From: Trichobilharzia regenti
Taxonomy: Eukaryota; Platyhelminthes; Trematoda; Strigeidida; Schistosomatidae
Length of the DNA: 64,000 nucleotides
Assembly (NCBI GenBank): GCA_944472135.2
Contig: OX235264.1
Span: forward strand, 120,557,809 to 120,621,808
Direction of reading: 5' to 3'
The position numbers and the translations under genes were made by a program. The notes under the pieces were generated by a model. It did no database searches. It was not told the origin of the DNA and saw nothing but the letters and a program-made list of their open reading frames with translations. Every line of letters starts with the position of its first letter. Position 1 is the first letter of the stretch. Below, piece by piece: positions 32,872 through 44,028 of this stretch.

Positions 32872-34504
32872 TCATCCTCTTACTCAAATCTTTAACGCAT
32901 CATTTAACAGGGAAACGGTACCTGCTGACTGGAAAGAAATCAAGGTTGTACCAGTACAGAAATCATCTTCTGGAGCAGGTATAAAGTTTAGACCAGTCGC
33001 CATAACATCTCCTTTTTTGAAAACTATGGAGAAACGTCTTTTGAATATTCTTAAACCTTCTTTAAAAGCTTTTAGTGCCCCTAAGCAGTTTGCTTATAAG
33101 TGTGGAAGAAGTACATTAGATGCAGCCATTGTACTACACCACAATATTGTTTCCTGCCTTGATAAGGGTGCTAAGTTCGTTCGAACAGCTTTTTTAGACT
33201 ATACTGCAGCTTTCGACTCTGTTCCTAGGACACTTTTATTAGGAAAGATGATTTCAGCTCAAACAGAGTCCTGGGCAACTAGATGGCTGTCTTCTTATTT
33301 TAAGGATAGGAAACAGCATACTGTTTTGGCTGGAAAGCGCTCCACTTCCCAGCTAACTGAAAGTGGTGTGCCTCAAGGTGCAGTACTTTCTCCATTTCTT
33401 TTTTCTTTCTTTCTGCATGACCTTCCGAACTCACCCAAAGTTAACTTCATTAAGTATGCTGATGACCTGACCGTTTCTGTCCCTGTAGTTGCCACATCGG
33501 ATTGTTCCTATATGAATGGCTTCCTAGCTGAAGTTAAGGATTGGTCTCGCTCAAATGGTCTTAAACTTAATCCAACTAAATGTAACACTGTTGATTTCAG
33601 CCTGAGAAGTAAAAAAGATATGCATGGATTGATTCAATCTCATGATTGTTGTAACATTGATGGTACCATGATTGAGAGTAAGTCAAGTGTTTCTTATCTT
33701 GGCATTAGTTTCTCGTCAAATCTTTGCTGGTCGTCTCATATTCTTATAGTTTCTAAGAAAGTCTTCCGTCTGACTTATTACATAAAGAAATTGAGACACT
33801 CAGGTATAACTCAATCTCTTATCATACAATTTATTAATTCATGTGTTTTGCCCATCATTCTTTATTGTTCTCCATTATTCTTCCCTGGGCTACTCAAGAA
33901 AGATCATATAATACTACGAAGAACATTGAGGGCTGTAAGTAGGGTCAGTGCTATCCCTTTGACTGAACTAAATGACACTGTTGTCAATAGGCATATGAAT
34001 TCTTGTAAACACTTAGCTAAAGTTATCTTATCTGATAGTGAACATCCTCTTTATTCACAATTGTTTCCTTGTATCTCTTCGGGTAAGACCAGAAGAAATT
34101 TTATAAACATTTATGCTCGTACTACAAAATATAAAAATTCGACCGTTCCATATTTGGCACGAGTATTGTGTGAAGAGACAAATATCAGAAAAGAACTTTT
34201 ACAACTTTTGAATCAATAACTAAACTATAAAATGAAATGATGCATATTAATGCATGTGTTATTTGTTATATTATTTATTTATTATTCACTATGACCTAGA
34301 AGTGGTATGATTTTGTTGGGTTTTTTTATTTTTTTATTTTTATTTTTTTAATTATTTTTTCCTATTAACTATCAATATTTTAACATTTTATATATTTATA
34401 TAATTATAAACAGAGCTAAACGATTGCAATATGTAAAAGAAACGCTGAAAATTCCATGCTGTAAATTGTTATTGTTGTGGAATAAAGTGATTATTATTAT
34501 TATT
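32872..34504 (+). mobile_element. CR1/Jockey-type LINE, 5'-truncated, ORF open
   Basis: It starts directly at the end of the PLE-B arm. The RT frame is already open there ('FNASFNRETVPADWKEIKVV'), so the element is 5'-truncated within the RT domain. It ends in an (ATT)n tail at 34490-34504, next to the minus PLE-A copy. The tail and truncated 5' end are typical for LINE insertion by target-primed reverse transcription. Confidence 0.8.
33017..34219 (+). CDS. LINE reverse transcriptase (CR1/Jockey group), intact from truncation
   Basis: The 400-codon frame reads 'KPSLKAFSAPKQFAYKCGRS' (fingers), 'FLDYTAAFDSVPRTLLLGKM' (motif A, catalytic Asp), 'ESGVPQGAVLSPFLFSFFLH' (motif B) and 'NFIKYADDLTVSVPV' (motif C YADD, residues 147-150). 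The thumb and a C-terminal domain ending 'YLARVLCEETNIRKELLQLL' follow. The frame extends upstream of the chosen Met to 32873 without a stop, so the Met is only an ORF convention. The endonuclease and first ORF are absent. Decayed relatives lie at 4540-5800, 22556-22800 and 41580-42715. Confidence 0.85.
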   Translation: MKTMEKRLLNILKPSLKAFSAPKQFAYKCGRSTLDAAIVLHHNIVSCLDKGAKFVRTAFLDYTAAFDSVPRTLLLGKMISAQTESWATRWLSSYFKDRKQHTVLAGKRSTSQLTESGVPQGAVLSPFLFSFFLHDLPNSPKVNFIKYADDLTVSVPVVATSDCSYMNGFLAEVKDWSRSNGLKLNPTKCNTVDFSLRSKKDMHGLIQSHDCCNIDGTMIESKSSVSYLGISFSSNLCWSSHILIVSKKVFRLTYYIKKLRHSGITQSLIIQFINSCVLPIILYCSPLFFPGLLKKDHIILRRTLRAVSRVSAIPLTELNDTVVNRHMNSCKHLAKVILSDSEHPLYSQLFPCISSGKTRRNFINIYARTTKYKNSTVPYLARVLCEETNIRKELLQLLNQ

Positions 34505-36495
34505 GTTCAAATTTATCAAAGGGACTAATTGTTTTACAATTTATTAAGATTCACAATCAGATAAATTATAATCACATAACTTCGAAACTTCCGTTTCATA
34601 GTTTGCTTTATTCCTTCGTATTCGTCGTCGTAGGAGTAGCAGAACTTTCCAGATGTCTAGGTGGACAGGTGTTAAATCATTCCTATTACTTGTATTTGCA
34701 GTTGATTTGATAAACAAAGCTTCTGTTATCAATCTCTCTCTCCATTCACCTTGTTACATTCGATTTTAAAACTGCCATCTTATCCCATCATCCTGTTGTA
34801 TGGTTGTGTGTGTAATTGCATGTAGTGAGTGTCATAGCTGAACTATTCTCTAGATTTCTTATCTTATTTGGGTCAATTAATCTAGATTTCACCACTAGGT
34901 TTTTACGGTCCGCTAGGCTGACTGCCCCCGTTCTACCAGTTTGCCCTTTGTATTTGACCTGACAATCATTGGAGGTAGGATACTAGATAAACTAAATTGT
35001 TTGTCTAATTGCCTCCACAGGATTGATCCTGTAACCGACAAAGCTTGCTTCTAATTGAGTTTGTGGGTGGTTTGAATGCCAGACACTTTTATTCCTGCCA
35101 GCATTGTTTAGAATTCTGCGTAAAGTGGTTTCCGAGGTTCTTCCTTGTATGGAAGTACTACTGATGATTTAGATTCCTTATTGTTGGTGTTGTCTTGCGC
35201 ATATTTGACATGAATGTTTTCATTAATATTATTATTATCATTAACACTATTATTATTATTAATTATATTTTTACATTTCCCTACATACTTTCTATCTAAT
35301 TTATCAGGGTAATTAATAAGTTTCATAGCTTCACTTATAAGCCTCACTTCCTATCTTAAATTTCGCTTTGGTACTACTTAGTTTTGTGCTCTATTATTTG
35401 AACATTTCACCAATCCTATTTTCACTGACATAGGATGGGTGGAATGATTGGAAGTCCAAATATCTGTTTGAATGTATGGGTTTCCTGTAAACACCAGTGT
35501 GTGTTAAACTTCCCGTCTTCTTTCCTTTTTACGCTACAATCTAACATTGGAAGTTCCTCTTCCTGACTTTCCAATTCATAAGTAAATCGAATTGCCTCCA
35601 CCTTTGATAACTCAAATCTGTTTATATCCTGTGTTCTAAGTGCAGTGAATATGTCATCTACAAACCTCCACCATACTTTTGGAGTGAGACTGAACGTTTC
35701 AATCTCTACGTTTTCCCACCTATCCATTAATATATCCACCACAACGGGGGATATTGGTGGTCCTATGACAACTCCCTCAGTTTGTTTGCATATTTTCCCT
35801 TGGAGGAATTCAAATACTGTGGAAGTCAGGCATAACTGAACTCCCAGCATTATGTCCTCAATTAGCAATTTCGTCCCAAGTTCGAGTTCTTGGTCAGAAA
35901 TGAGTTCGTTTCTAACTGCCTCTATAGCTATATGTATTGGTATACGTTTACATAAACTGACAATGTCAAAACTAACCGTTTTTCTTCATTGTCTAATTTT
36001 AACTTATCTAATCTATCTTTTAGTTCATAAGGATTTGTTAGTCTAGATTTTGAGTACCTTTTAAAGGGATGTAATATCATGGCTAAATATAACTCATAAC
36101 TTTAGATACCTCATATATAGGTGAATTTCTAAAATCAACTATAGGTCTAATAGGGTATCCTGATTTATGAACTTTGACAACACCATACATCCTACTAGGG
36201 TTATTAGTTTTGGGCTTTAATTTTAACCGCTTTGACTCACCTAGAGACGGCTTCATTCGGCGTATAAGTTCCGCTGTAGATTTCTTAACCTTATTCATAA
36301 CTATGTCTATTGATTTATCAATTTCTTCATATGATCCGGTTTGTAAGTGAGTATCCACCTCGTCCAAATAGTCTGATTTGTCTAATATTACTGTTGCATT
36401 TCCTTTGTCTGAATATGTAATTACTGCATCCTTGTTATTCTTAAGGTATTTCAGGGCTTCCATCTCTGGTTTAGTCAGGTTAAGCTTTCCTCATG
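34505..36495 (-). mobile_element. PLE family A, longer inverted copy
   Basis: Reading down from 36463 the minus strand has 'VITYSDKGNATVILDKSDYL' (N-terminal PLE RT signature, ADKG-like), 'MYGVVKVHKSGYPIRPIVDF', a stop, a shifted segment, then 35868-35422 with 'QTEGVVIGPPISPVVVDILM' (motif B) and 'WWRFVDDIFTALRTQDINRF' (motif C, residues 70-72 of that frame). Next come the Asn-rich insert and the endonuclease remnant. 34505-35752 is the inverted partner of 30039-31290. Two or more frameshifts make it inactive. Confidence 0.8.
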
Positions 36496-36529
36496 TTTGT
36501 CATTTTAATGTCAGTGAACATTCGTTCCA

Positions 36530-36730
36530 AGTTTGATCATAGATTGATATCAGTTAGAGGACTAGTGGAAACTAGTAATGGAGTACTGGACAGCTGCTAC
36601 GTCGTCCTAGTATGGGGACTAATCTGCATTTCGCACCCAACGCCGGTTTTCTAGCCCAGGACCTTCTGGATTCAAGGCAAACTCGTAGAATATTCGGCTA
36701 CTGGGACGGCACTCAATGGCCAACCCATGA
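36530..36730 (-). repeat. Sm-alpha-like SINE, hammerhead relic
   Basis: The minus strand shows 'GATTAGTCCCCATACTAGGA' and 'CGACGTAGCAGCTGTCCAGT', the stem II loop and end of the hammerhead module, with the core CTGATGA changed to CAGATTA. A degenerate B box precedes it. Confidence 0.6.
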
Positions 36731-36764
36731 ATTCTAATTCCTACCAATTCGTCATTTAAGCGTG

Positions 36765-36890
36765 ACCACCAGAGCTTGCCTTGTAAATGGAAGATCCTGG
36801 GTCAGAAACCTGGTGATGGGTACGTGCTGCCGATGAGTTCCAAACTAGGGCGAAACTGATATCAATACTTCATCAAAATTGAAATCAAAA
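36765..36890 (+). repeat. Sm-alpha-like SINE, hammerhead relic
   Basis: 'GTGCTGCCGATGAGTTCCAA' and 'ACTAGGGCGAAACTGATATC' keep GATGAG, a weak stem II (TTCC/GGGC) and GAAAC, but the core box has a CCG insertion-like change. It lies head-to-head with the minus copy at 36530. Confidence 0.6.
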
Positions 36891-36899
36891 TAACAATAA

Positions 36900-37240
36900 T
36901 TATAATCTGTTTATTGGCAAATGAGATTTTTGTACACTTGATCACAGAGCTGATGTCAGTTGAAGAACTACTGGAAAATTCCACTGAAGTACTAGACAGA
37001 TTTTCCTTGCTTGTTTACGTCTCCTCTGCATCATGGACCGAATCTAGAATGCAACAGCTGTCCAGCAACTCCATATGGGTTTCTCAATGGTTCCCTAAGT
37101 GATGACAGCTTGTGATCAAACATCGAATAACCAATCAAATCGAAGCAGATCAACATCTGTTCATTAATTTGATAGTCACTAACGATTGGCTACATTCACG
37201 AAATTACCTGGAGTTTTAGTGCGAAGTCGTGACAGTTGGG
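36900..37240. repeat. SINE debris
   Basis: 'gttgaagaactactggaaaa' and 'caatggttccctaag' echo the tail parts of the neighbouring Sm-alpha-like SINEs in minus orientation. The rest is AT-rich and unassigned; no gene is seen. Confidence 0.4.
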
Positions 37241-37440
37241 TTACACTGACTGGAAGCTGTTATATGTTGTAATTTGACAGAAGTTGGAATTCATGTGCTG
37301 GCCATTGGATCGTGTCTCAATGGGCGAACGGACAACAAACTCTCCGTGTAATTCTAAGGTCCTGCGTGCAAACACGAGTGAGTGCATGCTGATGAAGAGT
37401 CCTAAACTATACCAAAGTTTGAGGTTGATTGGTGGATGGT
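37241..37440 (+). repeat. Sm-alpha-like SINE, hammerhead relic
   Basis: The body 'gaagttggaattcatgtgct' matches the SINEs at 23370 and 43260. The hammerhead region 'CATGCTGATGAAGAGTCCTA' keeps CTGATGA, but the GAAAC side is lost. Confidence 0.55.
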
Positions 37441-37444
37441 AACT

Positions 37445-37612
37445 AGCATCGGAATCCAGGATGCGCATTTCGTCCTATTTAGGACTCGTTAACTAGCTGG
37501 ATGTACCTGCATTCCTCAGTGAGCAATGATGCCTCGAACCCAGCGTCCATAGTTTCAAACACCAAAGCGTTATCCACTAGACCACTTGGGCCATCCTGGA
37601 TTCCACTGATAG
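37445..37612 (-). repeat. Sm-alpha SINE with the best preserved hammerhead region
   Basis: On the minus strand the head 'GGCCCAAGTGGTCTAGTGGA' and B box-like GGTTCGAGGC are followed by the ribozyme module at 37454-37502. It begins and ends with 'TCCAGGATG..' / 'CCTGGATTCC'-type sequence, as in the schistosome Sm-alpha family described in the literature. Confidence 0.75.
37454..37502 (-). ncRNA. hammerhead ribozyme relic (Sm-alpha type)
   Basis: On the minus strand stem I ATCCAG/CTGGAT is complete, stem II GTCCT-AAAT-AGGAC pairs fully, a short GC/GC stem III precedes the cleavage triplet ATC, and the second conserved box is GAAAT (GAAAC in active forms). The core box is CTAGTTAACGA instead of CTGATGA, a four-base insertion with changes. 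The architecture is recognisable, but self-cleavage is unlikely in this copy. Confidence 0.7.
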
Positions 37613-37839
37613 TCACCATCTAGCAGTCAACTTCTAATTACATGCCCAGATTTCGTTGAAGCATCTGCACAAGAAGCCGGCAGACATGTCAACCTGAGAC
37701 CAAGCACTTCGATCCGATCAATCAACGAGAAAATCTAAAATTCAACTAAATGCATATGCCAAAGTTTGTTTTGACGCAGTTTAATCCACTATCCAGGTAT
37801 TCGTTTCAGAAGACGCTGTCTAAAATTCTCTCCTATGAG

Positions 37840-38465
37840 TGTTACAAAAAGGGATTGATTGGTGAGAAGACTGTTTGATCGTGCAAGGAAACTTTTTTCA
37901 GAATAAAAAGTGGAGGAAGAGCTAGTCACCGCTGAAAAATGCCAGCGTGATAATGGTCAGCCACAGAAGTTCATCGATAAACATGGAAAATGTAGTTTTC
38001 ACAAGGTGGAGTACAGCACAGTAGAGAAAAATTCCATCTTTGTACAGCTTGCCTTCAAAAGTGACGATACTGCTAGTCGAATAAGATGCAGACTGAACGC
38101 TACCGTGAAAACGACATATCCAGCTATCAAACTTGTATGTGTTTATCAAACTACGGTTGTTTAAGACAGTCAAAAGTGGACAAACCCCAAACTCGTGTTA
38201 TTTCCAGTTGCGTCCACCAATTTACAGAGAGAATAGTTATTGTCTGAATCGCTGAACACACACACCAAAGAACCTGAGATTAAAGAACCCGCAAGTATTA
38301 AACAGTGCTGTCGCACGCCGCCATCTACTAGACACTGAGCACGTTGTAGGCAACCTGAAGTCATTCAAAATAATCAAAAGACAGAAGAAACCTAGCCTAC
38401 TTCGTTTTGCTGAGGCAATCGCAATCACACGGTTAGAACCAGAAAGAGACAGTGATGGTTAATCT
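37840..38465 (+). mobile_element. PLE linker and C-terminal remnant
   Basis: 'NSIFVQLAFKSDDTASRIRC' and 'RLNATVKTTYPAIKLVCVYQ' (38020-38160) match the conserved PLE linker ('AIFINLPFKGDQ...'). After a degraded endonuclease, 'PSLLRFAEAIAITRLEPERD' (38390-38450) is the C-terminal helix. Stops interrupt it throughout. Confidence 0.7.
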
Positions 38466-38795
38466 TGCACTACCTTGGTGATAACAAAACCCAGAAATTT
38501 CACTACGTCATCTTCTGTGCTGTTTAGAAAGCATGGATTTTTTCGACTAACAATGGCTCATCCTACCCCTCCTTTTGTCTATTTTATAAAAACGTTCTTT
38601 TCTGCGATTAAGTAACCCATTACTTTCAGTACTCTTCCTAGTTAAACTTTATTTCTACCCACAAAACATCTGGTGAACTCTGTCATTTTGTTACCAAGCT
38701 TAGTCATACAATTCTTCGATAAACAGTCGATCGTTTTCACTCCTAATTATTCAGTAATAATAATAATAATAAATAACCTTTCCTTCACGTTCCCA
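38466..38795. other. no gene identified
   Basis: PLE 3'-flanking AT-rich sequence with an (AAT)n tract near 38755-38772. No exon is seen. Confidence 0.35.
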
Positions 38796-39900
38796 AGAGA
38801 ACATAAGGCTTCAAGCTAGTGGCTTGAAGTTTCTGTGACAGTGTTTATTTTTTTAAAGGATGGGGTTGCTGGCCTCATGCCCAACCTTTCCTCACTACCA
38901 GCATTATTTCTGGCTTGGCGCGATAAAGGAGTGCGTCTGAGTAGGCATTTAATTATATCCATTTTGAACCAACGATTATCCATATTCACTCACCCCTTCC
39001 TCTGACGGACTTATCCCATGTCACCCTTCAACCAACTCGACCTTTCCCATTGGGATTCCACAAGAGCGATGGCCTGCATTGGACGGGATGTAATACGATG
39101 GTCTACTCAGAGTGAGCCCCGATACATCCATCTCCATTTTCTCCTACATATTGGTTGAGCAGTTGGTTCTTCCTTGGTTCGCTCCTACACTTTCATGTTG
39201 CTAATTCTTTCTGGTGTAACTGCCGACTGGCAATTCGATCTTCAATATGGAACCGGCGAAGGTAGGAGTTGCTGATAAAAGTTTGCAGCTGGTTGTTGGA
39301 GATGATCTTCGTGACGCGCAATACACATTTCCCACCCATATAGAAGAAATCACTGACTGACTCGCATAACATTTGTGTTGAAAACCCGTATGTTTTAGTT
39401 TATACTGAGGCAGAATGCAGAAGATTTCCAAACCGGTTTCACATTGATGAAGGCGTATTTCGCTTTTCCTATTGTGGCGGCCTAGATAAGTAAAGGAAGT
39501 AACCTCTTTCAAGTTTCTCCCGTTGATGGTGATTGGTGCTGGTTGTTGGTCAGTGTGGTATCTTCATCACCTCCATCTTCTTCATGTTCATCTGCAGTCC
39601 TTTGTTCGCTGCCAGCCTATTCAGCCATTTCGTTGGTTTTCGCCTGTTAGTCTTCGAGTTCGTGTGACCTTATACATCTGTCATCCAAGCGTACGAATCC
39701 AGATCTTCTAGAGTCTTCTTATCGGTGGTCCAGCGTATTCCCGACTCCTCGCTCCTCCCAGTCTGACGCATAATCCATTCCACTGCAATTAGAATATCAT
39801 CGGTGATTAAAAGCAGGTAGACAGCCTTGTCTTACTCCTGTATTCACTTGGAATGCCTGGCTGAGTTTTTCGTTGTGGATCGCCTTTTTCAAATTAAGTA
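38796..39900 (-). mobile_element. SR2-like RTE fragment, strongly decayed
   Basis: Minus-strand RTE 3' half: landmarks on the + strand are 'tctccattttctcctacat', 'gatcttcaatatgga', 'ctcccgttgatggtgattgg' and 'gttgtggatcgcc', in the same order as in 6780-7770. Many indels; no frame longer than about 100 codons. Confidence 0.65.
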
Positions 39901-39934
39901 AACATTTCATCAGCACTTTGTATTAGATATCTGC

Positions 39935-40180
39935 TCATTTTTTTTCTGGTATGTAGAAAGCTACATTCAATAATCGAATATCTCGCCACCACTATGGTCA
40001 TTCCATCTCAACAAATGCCTCCTGCCTCCAAGTAATCTACATAGTGAAGAACAACCCGTCAAGGACAAAACGTTTCCGTCTTCTTTGCATTGCAGAAGCC
40101 CTAGCCATTCAATTGGAAGAACCAGAACTATGCATACAAAAGAAAATTATTCAACCACTTCTACTATCTTGTTAATAACT
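39935..40180 (+). mobile_element. PLE C-terminal remnant
   Basis: 'FRLLCIAEALAIQLEEPELC' followed by 'IQKKIIQPLLL' matches the C-terminal helix of PLE proteins ('LLRFAEAIAI', 'RLLAIAEALEI' elsewhere in the window). The endonuclease is not recognisable. Confidence 0.6.
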
Positions 40181-40319
40181 CTGTTGATTCGACTTAACTT
40201 TTGCTTGTATGCTTATTTATTTCTTTTCTAACCACTTAAAACCCTTGCGTAACTCCGCATGTTGTTTTGTTTCCATGTACACCCTGAGCACAACTCTTTC
40301 GTCAAACTATTCATGTTAT

Positions 40320-40540
40320 TATTACTTAAATCTTCTTTAACAGTCGTTTGTGACAACTCATCACTTTTGTTACTACCCTCTTATAGCAACACCCAGTTCA
40401 TCTGAACTTACTAATTGTATTTTTGTTTGACAAATTTAATGTACACACACATACAAAAAACAATCATATATATATTTACGATTGTACAGCTATGAAAATG
40501 AATTCGCCACCGAAAAGAGACTCTTCGCTGAACAACTACT
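40320..40540. repeat. PLE terminal block, inverted orientation
   Basis: Reverse complement of the block at 9120-9380 and 15775-16040 ('gaattcgccaccgaaaagag'). It directly follows a + strand PLE C-terminus, which ties the block to PLE 3' ends. Confidence 0.5.
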
Positions 40541-40599
40541 GGTATTTGTACTGATTATTGAGTTGATGTGATATTTACAGGATTGATCATAGGCTGAAA

Positions 40600-40830
40600 A
40601 CAGTAGGAGGACTATTCGAAAACCACATAGAAATACGAGGTAGTTGTTTCGCACTTGTCTGGGATTCTTCATCAGCACGCGATAATCATGGTTCTCACTC
40701 AGGATCAACCGTGTACAACAAGCCAAGCTCCCAGACCATTCAACCATTTGAACCTGACCCACTGGTCCATGAGCTCCAACTTCTACCAATTCGTCATACA
40801 CATTTAGTGTAACCACCAACCAGTGTTACA
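40600..40830 (-). repeat. Sm-alpha-like SINE with hammerhead relic
   Basis: On the minus strand 'GTGCTGATGAAGAATCCCAG' and 'ACAAGTGCGAAACAACTACC' keep CTGATGA and GAAAC; stem II is weakened. The body 'GAAGTTGGAGCTCATGGACC' is shared with other copies. Confidence 0.65.
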
Positions 40831-40834
40831 ACTT

Positions 40835-41370
40835 GTTGAGTCTAGGCTGAAATAGACATCCAGTAATTCACTACTGGTTTCCAGAGGTTCTCAAACTGAT
40901 ATCACTTGGTGACCGATCTTGTAGCCAATCAAATTCCTGCAAACGAACACTTGATTGATAAGTAATTGTGTTCATCATGTGGCTTATTCTGTTATTATCT
41001 GGTAAATCTGATATGTATTCGTGAGTCTGGTGATTCAATCAAATATCTGTTCAGCAACACCGGTTGGTTGCACACTTGTGATTGACTCAAGGGGTTGGAC
41101 TTTCTGGCAGCGTCAACCGACGGAATGAAGGACCGTGAGAACATATACTCATCGATGATTTAGGCTGACCGTAGCTCTCTTTCCTAAGCTCGTAGAATTA
41201 AGAACTCATGGAAAACTGGATTCCATACTAGGTTAATGTCCAACCAATTAGATTCGTAACTTTAAGACAATGATTTCGATCTCCGAACAGAATTGTCGGC
41301 ATGTATAACCGAAGGATTCTAACCTAGGATGGAATGGTTGTTTAATACTCCTTCGTTCCCGATAGTTTAT
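40835..41370. other. no gene identified
   Basis: Scattered SINE-tail fragments ('actggtttccagaggttct') and unassigned sequence. A 98-codon minus frame (41248-41544) overlaps the SINE head and is not a gene. Confidence 0.35.
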
Positions 41371-41375
41371 AGGCT

Positions 41376-41560
41376 GTGCGTCGGTGGCACAGTGGTTAGG
41401 ACATGCACATGGTCCGGGGTTCGAGCCCGCACCGACGCACACCTGGTATCTATGGTCGGCCTGCAAAATTTGGGCTACCGATATCCATGCTGAAAATTCC
41501 ATACTTGTACCGAAAATACAGTGTGGAATCAAGCTGTAAATCAAAAATAAAATAAATAAA
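41376..41560 (+). repeat. SINE with tRNA-like head
   Basis: The first 65 bases (41376-41440) open with GTGCGTCGGT and close with ACCGACGCAC, a perfect 10-bp terminal stem. Between them lie an A box-like GGCACAGTGGTTAGG and a B box GGTTCGAGCCC. There is no proper anticodon arm, so it is a SINE head and not a tRNA gene. The tail 'gaaaattccatacttgtacc' resembles the CR1-type LINE 3' end, suggesting a LINE partner. Confidence 0.65.
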
Positions 41561-41579
41561 AAAATAATTTGTTGTCTAC

Positions 41580-42715
41580 AGGATTTCGATCTGGCCTCGC
41601 TGTCCTGTTGCCAACTGCTTCCGTAACTAACTGTTCCAAACTGAACAGCTTTCTATCTAACATCAGCTAGCCGTCTAGTCTAAGCTTAATGCTCTAACGT
41701 CAAATAAACCACTCCAAATATCAGACAGTCAATTCCACCTTCAGCAATTAAACTCATCTCAACAAACTCATTACTACACACCATGTTTCCGGCTTATAGG
41801 TCAGTGATATAGATAGTACCACAAGCATAAAATACCCTCCTACAGTTCTATATCCTCGCCTTTCTACATCGCCCCATATCTGGTCGACTTCTAAGAGAAT
41901 CCTCAGTCTAACCACCTTCTACATTGAGAAGTTACAGCAATCTGGAATTACTCAACGTCAACTTTCACAGTTTATTAGCTTCTCCATCTTACCAATTACT
42001 CTTCATTGCTCCTCACAACCCATACCTTAGTCTTTACTGGACTACCTACCTACTCAAAAACGAGTATGTCCTATTACGCAGGGTATTAAACGTTGTTAGC
42101 AGGGTAAGTTGTGTGCCACTGACTCAGCTCACTACTGTCATAGTCGACAGAAACTGGAAATCACCTGATAAGCCGTCGAAGTCCATACATATTTTCTGTC
42201 TCTCAACACTCCATTTCCCCCCTCGCTCTATTCACAACTCTCACCGCCTTTCATCTTATCTGGTAGGTCTGTCTAGAGGTCATTATATTATAAGAGATTA
42301 TATACTTCGATCGCACAACCAAGTGCTCAATAACGCAACAATAGATAGCCTATTTGTTTCACCCACCCAACTGCGTTCTACTTCATAAAGATAGTCTTAA
42401 ACACGTGAAACTTACGAATTATTGTGCTACTGGCATGTTTTAAAAATGGAACAGTCATTCTCGCATATTTGTAATTTCATGATGACACTCACTATTCCCA
42501 TTATCTTATAATTTTGTGTCAGCAATACTAATACTATCCTTGTTCTTATCATAATTTTCATCTGACATTGCCGAAAGTTGTTGGTTTTATCAATAATCCT
42601 GGCCGAGTTTACCCTGTACATCCGCCGTTAAGTAAATTAGACGCAATTATTGTACAAAATGCTGACATCTTCACACTGTATGACAAGCACTACTTTGGAA
42701 TAAAGCAAACCATCA
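41580..42715 (+). mobile_element. CR1/Jockey-type LINE, decayed
   Basis: 'FYIEKLQQSGITQRQLSQFI' and 'YVLLRRVLNVVSRVSCVPLT' match the C-terminal half of the LINE frame at 33017-34219, with frameshifts between. The 3' end near 42690 ('actttggaataaagca') matches the tail of the other copies. No catalytic box remains. Confidence 0.7.
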
Positions 42716-42905
42716 TTACTATTAGGTAATTGCATCATCAGTTCTACCACTCATGAAGAAACCTACTAATACTCTCACTAAATCGAGAATTTGAAGTGTT
42801 GTGAAGATGACAACGGATGTCTAGATGAAGGAGACAATCGGAGCTTTGCAAATGAAACACATTTAGCTCAGAGAAATGAAATAGTTCCTTAAAATATGTG
42901 ATTTT

Positions 42906-43850
42906 CACTCTAACAACTAGTCTAACTCGGTTTGCAAGTGTATTATATATGCAGGGTGAAGTGGCTAACTGCACTAGTTCATCGACCGCCTTACTTATTA
43001 AGGGAATGCACAGTAGGCCGAGATTAGGAATCTTCACAAGTTTTCCAATACTTTTTATCTACCTGATGCCATCATCCTGAATCCAATGAAATCCCTCCAA
43101 ACCAACACTCGGGTGTCAATCTGATGCTGACCAGCAACCAGCCTTATTCAGATAGGCAGTAATAGTTACCTGGATTCTAGTGGGAAGTCATGACCAGCGT
43201 GGAGTACAGCAGGTCGAGTATGAAGACTGGTGGTCGCACGATATCCTGAATGGGCAGAAGTTGGAATTCTTCACGGACAGGCCATCGGATCTGGACCCAG
43301 TAGCGATCTTAACTGTCTACCAGCTAGCTCGCCGTCTTGTAACCGGTGAGTCCTATGTTCCAATCACTGTGGTAGGTGCGTTCTGGTGGAGAGTTGCAAA
43401 CTACAGAAAGAAACAGCTGTCCAGTACTTCTTTAAGCAATGTCATCTCATGATGAAATCACGTAACCAAACAATCAAATCAAATCCTCGTAAGATACACT
43501 TGTTTTAACAGCTAGACCTCATCAGCGTGTCGGTGGTAGAACGCTCGCCAACCACGGGATCCCTGGCCAACGTATTCATACACCCCGCTGACCCTATAAA
43601 TAAGGTCTGTACACGGTGGGGCGAAGGCTCAGTATGACGTTTGCAAACTCACCCCACTGCTACTGAAACTGCTAAGCCCTCAAAGTTGGAGCCATCTATT
43701 CCATACGGAACGCCAGGGAATAAAAATAAATAATAATGAAAACCGTCTACGGACTCCGTCTAGGAAACAACAATCGGAAAAGCCTACCGCAAAACCTTGC
43801 ATCAGATCGATGAACCTGGGCAGCGATGATTCGAAATGTTCATGAAGACG
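42906..43850 (+). repeat. block A of the inverted duplication (two SINEs)
   Basis: This ~945-bp block recurs in reverse complement at 47185-48122. It contains an Sm-alpha-like SINE (about 43165-43460; hammerhead area 'GTTCTGGTGGAGAGTTGCAA', degenerate) and a second-family SINE (43510-43735, ending 'gaacgccagggaataaaaa'). On this strand block A lies upstream of the stalk-exon block; on the other arm it lies downstream. Confidence 0.8.
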
Positions 43851-44028
43851 GCTAGTCCTCAATCCTCTCCGTTGGAACTGATTACTCTGAAATGACTAGT
43901 CAGTTTGGAAAATTTCACTTTCATCTCTGATTTATTATTTCTACTCCGACTGTTTATTACAATTCCTCATGTTTTCTTTTTCCCTCCCTCTTTCTCCCTC
44001 CTTTGTTTTCTGTTGACGACGACATCAG

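Noticed and set aside
41376..41440. Functional tRNA gene
   Set aside because: The terminal stem is 10 bp, the anticodon arm is missing and a SINE body follows.
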